Shown: in pieces, positions 13,693-19,094 of the stretch
Layout: each line of letters starts with the position of its first letter
Position numbering within the stretch: the stretch's first letter is position 1
Assembly: GCA_003517965.1 (NCBI GenBank)
Contig: DOZO01000072.1
Coordinates: forward strand, 1-19,094
From: Desulfobulbaceae bacterium
GTDB lineage: Bacteria > Desulfobacterota > Desulfobulbia > Desulfobulbales > Desulfurivibrionaceae
DNA length: 19,094 nucleotides
Reading direction: 5' to 3'
Translations under genes and position numbers: made by a program
Notes under the pieces: model-generated
The model's input: only the letters and a program-made list of their open reading frames with translations
What the model was told of the DNA's origin: nothing
Databases searched by the model: none

Positions 13693-16167
13693 ATGAGTAA
13701 CAAGAACCCGAAAGGCCCGTACTGTGCCATCTTTGATTCGCTCAACAAGAATGATTTTTTGAGCACAATCAACCATCACATCCTGAGTTTTCTTGGCCGC
13801 GATCCCCAACGCTCCGGAAGCAGGGATGTTTACAAGGCACTGGCTTATACTATTCGTGATTTTCTGGTTGAGCGCTGGGTTGCAACGCAAAAGGGGTATT
13901 ACGACAAAGGCAAGAAACGGGTCTATTATCTGTCGCTGGAGTTTCTTATCGGGCGGTCATTGGGTAACAGTCTGATCAATCTTGGTTTTCATGATGAAAT
14001 GGCCGGGGTTATGCAGGAGATGGGCTACGACCTTGAGGAGATCAGGGAAGAGGAGGACGATGCCGCGCTCGGCAACGGCGGTCTTGGCCGATTGGCTGCC
14101 TGTTTTCTCGATTCTCTGGCAACCCTGGGTGTTCCGGCTTATGGATATGGTATCCGTTATGAATATGGCCTTTTTTATCAGCGCCTAGTTGATGGGTTTC
14201 AGATGGAACATCCTGATGACTGGCTGCGTTACGGCACCCCCTGGGAGTATGAAAGACCCCAGAACCTCTACCCGGTGAAGTATTATGGCCGGGTGCAGCG
14301 ATACAAAAACTACCAGGGTGATTTGCTTAGCGAATGGGTCGAGACGAAAGAGGTCATGGCCATGGCCTGTGATGTTCTGGTGCCCGGTTTTAACAATGAC
14401 AATGTCATCAATATGCGTCTTTGGACCGCCAAGGCTTCCCGTGATCTTGATCTCGGCTCGTTCAACCGGGGCGACTACATTTCGGCGGTGCAGGAGAAAG
14501 TGCAGTCGGAAACGATTTCCAAGGTTCTCTATCCCTCTGACGATATCAGACAGGGCCAGGAGTTGCGCTTGAAGCAGCAGTATTTCTTCGTGGCCGCCAC
14601 CTTCCAGGATATCCTCCGGCGGCACAAGAAAAAGCATGATGATTTCGATTCATTCTCTGATGAAATCGCCGTGCAGCTTAACGATACCCATCCTTCAATC
14701 GCTATTCCAGAATTCATGCGGCTCCTGGTGGATGAAGAAAAGGTTTCCTGGGAAAAAGCATGGAAGATCTGCGTCGGCACCTTTGGTTACACTAACCACA
14801 CTCTGATGCCGGAGGCCTTGGAAAGCTGGCCTGTGGAGCTGTTGGGCAAGGTGTTGCCCAGGCATCTTGAGATCATTTATGAAATCAATCGTCGGTTCCT
14901 CGAAGAGGTTGCGGGCAGGTATCCGGGCCGGGACGATCTATTGCGCTCTATGTCCATCATCGAAGAGGGCCCGGTGCAAAGGGTGCGTATGGCGTATCTG
15001 GCCATCGTGGGCAGCCATTCGGTCAATGGGGTGGCTGAACTCCATACTCATCTGTTGAAAACCAGGCTTTTTAAGGATTTTCACGAGTTTTATCCAGGTC
15101 GCTTCAATTGCAAAACCAATGGCATAACCCAGCGGCGCTGGTTGCTTAAATGCAACCCCGGCCTGGCTGAACTGATCACCAGCACCATCGGTGGAGAGTG
15201 GGTCACTAACCTTGATCACCTGCGCAACCTTGAGCCCTATGCCGATCAGCCTATGTTTCAGCAGAAATGGGCTAAGGTGAAGGTGGAGAATAAAAAACGC
15301 CTGGCCAGCATCATCAAGGAGGAATGTGGGGTGGTGGTCAACCCCGACAGCATGTTTGATGTTCAGGTGAAACGGATCCACGAGTACAAGCGGCAACTGC
15401 TTAACGCTCTGCATGTCATCACCCTGTATCATCGGATCGCCAATGGGGAGGACACGAATTCTCCGGCCCGGACCGTTATTTTCGCGGGTAAGGCTGCGCC
15501 TTCTTATTTCAAGGCGAAACTGATTATCAAGCTGATAAATTCGGTGGCCGAGGTGGTCAATCATGATTCACGGATGGGCGACCGGCTCAAGGTGGCATTC
15601 ATCCCCAACTACGGGGTGTCGGTCGCGGAAAAGATCTTTCCAGCCTCTGATCTTTCAGAGCAGATCTCCACCGCCGGCACCGAGGCCTCCGGCACCGGCA
15701 ATATGAAATTTTCCTTAAATGGCGCTTTGACCATTGGCACTCTGGACGGGGCCAACATTGAGATTCGCGAAGAGGTCGGGCCGGAAAATATGTTTATTTT
15801 TGGTATGACCACGGAGGATGTCGAGGAGGCTAAACGGAATCCACGCCGCAATGCTTTTGACGTGTATCGCGACAATCAGGAGGTGAAACGCACTCTGGAC
15901 AGTATCCGCAGCGGTTATTTCAGCAGGGGTGACACCAGCCTGTTTGCCCCCATCGTCGAGAGCCTGCTCAATCTTAACGATCCTTACCTGCTGCTTCTTG
16001 ATCTGGAGGATTATCTGCGCTGCCAGAAAGAGGTGGGTGAGCTGTATCTTGATCAGCCGAACTGGATCCGTAAGTCCATCCTCAATGTGGCTCGGATGGG
16101 TAAATTCTCCAGTGATCGGACTATCCGGGAGTATGCCCGTGACATCTGGGGAATACCGGTTGATTAA
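13693..16167 (+). CDS. glgP: Glycogen/maltodextrin phosphorylase
   Basis: Releases glucose 1-phosphate from alpha-1,4-glucans with pyridoxal phosphate as cofactor, in the cytoplasm. The 824-residue length is standard. Seen in order: RVYYLSLEFLIGRSLGNSL, the LGNGGLGRLAACFLDSLATL substrate-binding region, QLNDTHPSIAIPE, VKRIHEYKRQLLN and the cofactor site EASGTGNMKFSLNGA with Lys672 as the PLP lysine. All core motifs are intact. No other glycogen genes are in the window, and the gene appears to be its own transcription unit, with a promoter-like sequence and a structured leader in front and a strong inverted repeat behind. The start ATG has only a modest AGG upstream. The sequence does not separate glycogen from maltodextrin preference. 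Confidence 0.96.
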   Translation: MSNKNPKGPYCAIFDSLNKNDFLSTINHHILSFLGRDPQRSGSRDVYKALAYTIRDFLVERWVATQKGYYDKGKKRVYYLSLEFLIGRSLGNSLINLGFHDEMAGVMQEMGYDLEEIREEEDDAALGNGGLGRLAACFLDSLATLGVPAYGYGIRYEYGLFYQRLVDGFQMEHPDDWLRYGTPWEYERPQNLYPVKYYGRVQRYKNYQGDLLSEWVETKEVMAMACDVLVPGFNNDNVINMRLWTAKASRDLDLGSFNRGDYISAVQEKVQSETISKVLYPSDDIRQGQELRLKQQYFFVAATFQDILRRHKKKHDDFDSFSDEIAVQLNDTHPSIAIPEFMRLLVDEEKVSWEKAWKICVGTFGYTNHTLMPEALESWPVELLGKVLPRHLEIIYEINRRFLEEVAGRYPGRDDLLRSMSIIEEGPVQRVRMAYLAIVGSHSVNGVAELHTHLLKTRLFKDFHEFYPGRFNCKTNGITQRRWLLKCNPGLAELITSTIGGEWVTNLDHLRNLEPYADQPMFQQKWAKVKVENKKRLASIIKEECGVVVNPDSMFDVQVKRIHEYKRQLLNALHVITLYHRIANGEDTNSPARTVIFAGKAAPSYFKAKLIIKLINSVAEVVNHDSRMGDRLKVAFIPNYGVSVAEKIFPASDLSEQISTAGTEASGTGNMKFSLNGALTIGTLDGANIEIREEVGPENMFIFGMTTEDVEEAKRNPRRNAFDVYRDNQEVKRTLDSIRSGYFSRGDTSLFAPIVESLLNLNDPYLLLLDLEDYLRCQKEVGELYLDQPNWIRKSILNVARMGKFSSDRTIREYARDIWGIPVD

Positions 16168-16235
16168 AGGTGGCGGGGATGCTTCGCGCTCACCCCCAAA
16201 AGGCATTGACTTTTCAGCATATTGTTGATAGCTAT

Positions 16236-16279
16236 CAGGAGATTAAAAAAAGCTGAGTTTTGCTTTTTTTAATCTCCTG
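16236..16279. terminator. 18-bp perfect inverted repeat after glgP (probable bidirectional terminator)
   Basis: caggagattaaaaaaagc (16236-16253) is an exact reverse complement of 16262-16279, with an 8-base loop. The stem contains an A7 tract on one arm and T7 on the other, so transcription in either direction gives a small GC clamp followed by U's. It lies about 70 bases after the glgP stop. A 10-base palindrome, gatagctatc (16227-16236), abuts it. Confidence 0.65.
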
Positions 16280-16331
16280 TTTTGCAATCTGGTGCGCAAC
16301 AGCCGCACTATTCCTGATACTGGAACAAGCC

Positions 16332-17414
16332 ATGACCAACGATAATTCATCCTCCCGCTTCCAGGCAAATGGCCTGGCGACTCTCATTGGCAGTTTGCCG
16401 GTTACAGATTGTCGGGAAGCATTTTCTCTCATCTTCGAACACACCCCTGATATTCCTCTCTGGCCGCAATTGCCGAGCAACCTCAAGGAAGGGATGCTCA
16501 GTCAGTTCAGCGAAGGGATGCCTGGCATCATCGAGGAAGCGGAACACACCTATTTTGATATTCAGACCGAGACCTTTGCCGAGGAGATGCTGGCCTATTT
16601 TGAGCAGTATCTTGCTGCGCTGGATGATCCAAGCCTTTTGCCGGATTCGCCCTTTGCCGTAAGCCCGGACAGGGCCCAAGGCCTTTTTGCCTTACAAGAG
16701 GCGGTGGCAGGAAAGGACGTGGTTGCGATCAAGGGGCAGATGACCGGGCCGTTTACCTTGCTCACCGGGCTTCATGACCGGGAAGGCCGGGCCGCCTATT
16801 ATGAGCCGACCATCAGGGAAATGGTAGTGAAGGGGCTTTCCCTAAAGGCCGCCTGGCAGGTGCGATTTCTTGCCCAGTTGCAGGCTCAGGTCATTCTTTT
16901 TATAGATGAACCGGCCCTTGCCGGTCTTGGCTCCTCTGCCTTTCTCAGTGTTTCCCTGGATGAACTTGGCCAGGAATTAAATGAGATTATTGGCGCAGCT
17001 CAGGCAGCGGGCGGTCTGGTAGGTGTGCATGTTTGTGCCAACACAGACTGGGAATTTCTCTTATCCACTTCTCTTGATATTGTCAGCTTTGACGCTTACG
17101 GGTTTTTTGACAAGTTTGTCGCCTGCAAGGAGGTGCTGTATGCCTTTCTCGAACGGGGCGGCATTATTGCCTGGGGGGTTGTGCCCACTGCGGAGAAGGA
17201 ATATATCGAGAGAGAAACGGCTGAGTCCCTTCTGGCTCGCTGGGAGGAGCAGGCCGCTCAGCTTGTTGGCGGCTCCTGGGATTATCAGGCGTTGTTGCGG
17301 CAGACGTTGATAACCCCAAGCTGCGGTACCGGTTCTCTGCCTTTGGCCCAGGCAAAAAAAGTGTTGGCCTTGACCAGAGATCTTTCGAAACTCTTGCGTG
17401 ATAAATATCTGTAG
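16332..17414 (+). CDS. UROD/MetE-core-like zinc-dependent methyltransferase
   Basis: A 360-residue single TIM-barrel protein related to the catalytic half of cobalamin-independent methionine synthase. Family features are LATLIGSLPVTDCREAF at the start, KGQMTGPFTLL (about 136-146), LFIDEPALAGLGS (about 195), and the probable zinc ligands His233-x-Cys235 (VHVCANTDWEF), Asp254 (IVSFDAYGF, where MetE has Glu) and Cys331 (TPSCGTGSL). It lacks the N-terminal half of MetE. Short proteins of this type are known or proposed to methylate homocysteine from a corrinoid-protein donor, so a methionine-synthesis role is plausible, but other methyl acceptors are possible. The start ATG 16332 has GGAA six bases upstream; the frame continues upstream across the inverted repeat without homology. 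lysS follows after 63 bases. Confidence 0.72.
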   Translation: MTNDNSSSRFQANGLATLIGSLPVTDCREAFSLIFEHTPDIPLWPQLPSNLKEGMLSQFSEGMPGIIEEAEHTYFDIQTETFAEEMLAYFEQYLAALDDPSLLPDSPFAVSPDRAQGLFALQEAVAGKDVVAIKGQMTGPFTLLTGLHDREGRAAYYEPTIREMVVKGLSLKAAWQVRFLAQLQAQVILFIDEPALAGLGSSAFLSVSLDELGQELNEIIGAAQAAGGLVGVHVCANTDWEFLLSTSLDIVSFDAYGFFDKFVACKEVLYAFLERGGIIAWGVVPTAEKEYIERETAESLLARWEEQAAQLVGGSWDYQALLRQTLITPSCGTGSLPLAQAKKVLALTRDLSKLLRDKYL

Positions 17415-17477
17415 ACGCAGATGCTGTCCGGTAATTTTTTTTCTAACCACTACTGAAAAGTTTGAGTATTGATAATA

Positions 17478-18953
17478 ATGGAAGAACTGAATCAAGTTTT
17501 GAAACAACGTCGGCAAAAGGCCCAGGAGCTGGCAGAGTTGGGCGTTGATCTTTATGCCAACGATTTTAAGCCCGGTCATCGGATCAGTGAGATCCTGGCG
17601 AAAAATGATAACCCGGATGCGCCTCTCGAAGAGGGGGTTAAATCAGTGGCCGGTCGGATCATGGCGTTGCGTAAGTTCGGGAAGGCCGCCTTTGTCCAGA
17701 TTCAGGATGAAACAGGCCGCATTCAGGTGTATGTCAAGCGTGATGAGATTGGGTCGGAGATCTACCAGATCTTCAAAAAACTCGATGTCGGTGATATCGT
17801 TGGTTTTGGCGGAGCCCTGTTTCGCACCCAGACCGGGGAGCTCACCATCGACGCGGCAACCCTGAAGCCGATCACCAAATCCCTGCGGCCCCTGCCGGAG
17901 AAATTTCACGGCCTTACCGATGTGGAAACCCGCTATCGCCAGCGCTATGTTGATCTGATCATGAATCCTGAGGTGCGTGACACCTTCAGGAAACGGGTGG
18001 AGATCATCCGCCTGATTCGTGATTTCTTGGTAAACCGGGGCTTCATGGAGGTTGAAACCCCGATGATGCAGGCTATTGCTGGTGGGGCGACGGCCAAGCC
18101 CTTCAAAACCCATCATAACGCTCTGGGCATGGATCTCTACTTGCGCATTGCTCCGGAACTGTATCTGAAGCGGCTGCTGGTGGGAGGGTTTGAAAAGGTT
18201 TTTGAGATCAATCGCAATTTCAGAAACGAAGGACTTTCCACCCGGCATAATCCCGAATTCACCATGCTTGAGTTCTACCAGGCCTTTGCCACCTACGAGG
18301 ATCTCATGGATCTCACTGAAGAGATGGTTTCCTACGTTGCCGCTGAGGTCACTGGCTCTATGGTTGTGAGCTACCAGGGCCAGGAGGTTGATCTTTCCCC
18401 GCCCTGGAAGCGCTATACCATGGACGAGGCGCTTGTTGAGGTGGGCGGAGTTGAGCAGGCAGTTCTTAGCGATCCGGCCCGTACCAGGCAGTTTGCCAAG
18501 GAAAAGGGCATCGTCCTCGAGCCGCAGGCAGGGCATGGCAAGGCCAAGACGGAACTGTTTGAGTTGCTGGTGGAAGAAAAGCTGATCAATCCCACCTTTG
18601 TGACTCAGTATCCCACAGAGGTTTCGCCGTTGGCTCGGCGTAATGAGAAAAATTCCGAGGTTACTGATCGGTTCGAGCTTTTTGTGACCGGTCGGGAAAT
18701 TGCCAATGCCTTTAGCGAACTCAATGATCCTATTGATCAGAAAGAGCGCCTTGCTAAGCAGATTGCCGAACGGGGCAGCGATGAGGAGATATTTCCTGAG
18801 ATGGATGAGGATTTTGTCCGGGCTCTGGAATATGGCATGCCTCCCGCGGCAGGCGAAGGAATTGGCATCGACCGTCTGGTCATGTTGCTGACCGATTCCG
18901 CCTCGATTCGGGATGTTATCCTTTTTCCGCATTTGCGTCCAGAGAGCAAGTAG
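17478..18953 (+). CDS. lysS: Lysyl-tRNA synthetase, class II
   Basis: Charges tRNA-Lys with lysine. The 491-residue length fits the bacterial family. The N-terminal OB-fold anticodon-binding domain includes VAGRIMALRKFGKAAFVQIQD. The class II catalytic core follows: motif 1 around VRDTFRKRVEIIRLIRDFLVNRGFMEVETPMM, motif 2 as FRNEGLSTRHNPEFTMLEFYQAF, and motif 3 as GEGIGIDRLVMLL. MQAIAGGATAKPFKTHHN and YLRIAPELYLKRLLVGG are diagnostic for lysS. I chose the ATG at 17478 (MEELNQV) over a TTG nine bases upstream; neither has a strong Shine-Dalgarno. It could be co-transcribed with the methyltransferase gene 63 bases upstream. The stop codon lies 5 bases before the terminal-repeat element. Confidence 0.97.
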   Translation: MEELNQVLKQRRQKAQELAELGVDLYANDFKPGHRISEILAKNDNPDAPLEEGVKSVAGRIMALRKFGKAAFVQIQDETGRIQVYVKRDEIGSEIYQIFKKLDVGDIVGFGGALFRTQTGELTIDAATLKPITKSLRPLPEKFHGLTDVETRYRQRYVDLIMNPEVRDTFRKRVEIIRLIRDFLVNRGFMEVETPMMQAIAGGATAKPFKTHHNALGMDLYLRIAPELYLKRLLVGGFEKVFEINRNFRNEGLSTRHNPEFTMLEFYQAFATYEDLMDLTEEMVSYVAAEVTGSMVVSYQGQEVDLSPPWKRYTMDEALVEVGGVEQAVLSDPARTRQFAKEKGIVLEPQAGHGKAKTELFELLVEEKLINPTFVTQYPTEVSPLARRNEKNSEVTDRFELFVTGREIANAFSELNDPIDQKERLAKQIAERGSDEEIFPEMDEDFVRALEYGMPPAAGEGIGIDRLVMLLTDSASIRDVILFPHLRPESK

Positions 18954-18958
18954 ACCCT

Positions 18959-19094
18959 GTGTAAACGTCCAGGAGCACCACACCTGCGTTATCGGCACTG
19001 CTACCGATGATTGACAGTCATCCGGTCTGCTCATGTGCAATAGCCACTTCGCAGGCCTCTTCCGCGCATCTGTGGCACTCCTGAACGTTTACAC
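18959..19094. repeat. 136-base element with 24-base imperfect terminal inverted repeats
   Basis: The first 24 bases (18959-18982, beginning GTGTAAACGTCCAGGAG) match the reverse complement of the last 24 (19071-19094) at 21 of 24 positions. Inside are further self-complementary stretches: cctgcg/cgcagg (18983-18988 and 19050-19055), atcgg/ccgat (18991-18995 and 19004-19008) and gatga/tcatc (19006-19010 and 19018-19022). There is no ORF. The ends share GTAA[AC]CGT[TC]CA with the element upstream of glgP. It looks like a non-autonomous mobile or REP/MITE-type repeat, or a structured RNA. The right boundary coincides with the window end, so the true length may be greater. Confidence 0.65.

Noticed and set aside
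16260..16331. N-terminal extension of the MetE-like protein with a hydrophobic leader
   Set aside because: It would begin inside the 18-bp inverted repeat, and the family starts near residue 13 of the shorter form. A signal peptide on this cytoplasmic family is unlikely.
17643..19040. 465-codon frame on the minus strand across lysS
   Set aside because: It is the antisense shadow of lysS, which has full class II synthetase motifs. The antisense product has no recognisable domain and runs into the repeat element.
18959..19094. Integron attC site
   Set aside because: The ends do not carry the RYYYAAC / GTTRRRY core pair in the required orientation, and no gene cassette structure is seen.
18959..19094. 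Complete insertion sequence
   Set aside because: Only 136 bases and no transposase frame. At most it is a non-autonomous element.

Overview
The window reads as a complete contig from a Gram-negative bacterium of moderate GC content. I could not identify the species from sequence alone. A Desulfobulbales-like member of the Desulfobacterota is my guess, based on the mix of a FolE2-type cyclohydrolase, a short MetE-like methyltransferase beside lysS, and GTAACCGTTCA-type palindromes; this placement is low confidence. Both ends lie in repetitive DNA: a tandem-repeat gene at the left edge and a terminal-inverted-repeat element ending on the last base at the right edge. That is what an assembly broken at repeats looks like.

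Left part (1-7358). The window opens inside a rightward gene whose last 96 codons are two tandem-repeat blocks (3 x 15 residues, Thr-rich; then 5 x 9 residues, Gln/Ser/Gly-rich), followed by a strong terminator. Converging on it from the right is a leftward cell-envelope locus. In transcription order it holds an LtaS/MdoB-type sulfatase-fold membrane enzyme, a secreted single-pass protein of unknown function, an 853-residue polytopic membrane protein of the PTPS-related/GT-C-like type with a C-terminal TPR-like tail, a GtrA-type flippase and a GtrB/DPM1-type polyprenyl-phosphate glycosyltransferase. The last four overlap by 4-8 bases and are surely translated together. The GtrB-GtrA pair should make a polyprenyl-linked sugar and present it outside the membrane, and the large polytopic protein sits where a GtrC-type glycosyltransferase would be.

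Middle (7359-8909). A membrane diguanylate cyclase with an intact GGDEF motif and I-site is divergent from the sulfatase gene. It is followed by about 450 bases without a convincing gene, containing a possible Cys-rich remnant on the minus strand and a good sigma-70-type promoter for the next operon.

Right part (8910-18953), all rightward. A tight operon encodes a stand-alone RibD C-terminal-type reductase, a PP-loop ATPase with two CxxC pairs, a soluble GT2 glycosyltransferase, FolE2 (GTP cyclohydrolase IB) and a CCA-adding-type tRNA nucleotidyltransferase. The first four resemble parts of a pterin or deazapurine pathway and are the best candidate here for an undescribed system. Then come glycogen phosphorylase, a UROD/MetE-core-like zinc methyltransferase and lysyl-tRNA synthetase.

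Non-coding structure. A palindromic element upstream of glgP and the 136-base element after lysS share the same terminal motif (GTAA[AC]CGT[TC]CA and its reverse complement), which suggests one family of dispersed repeats.
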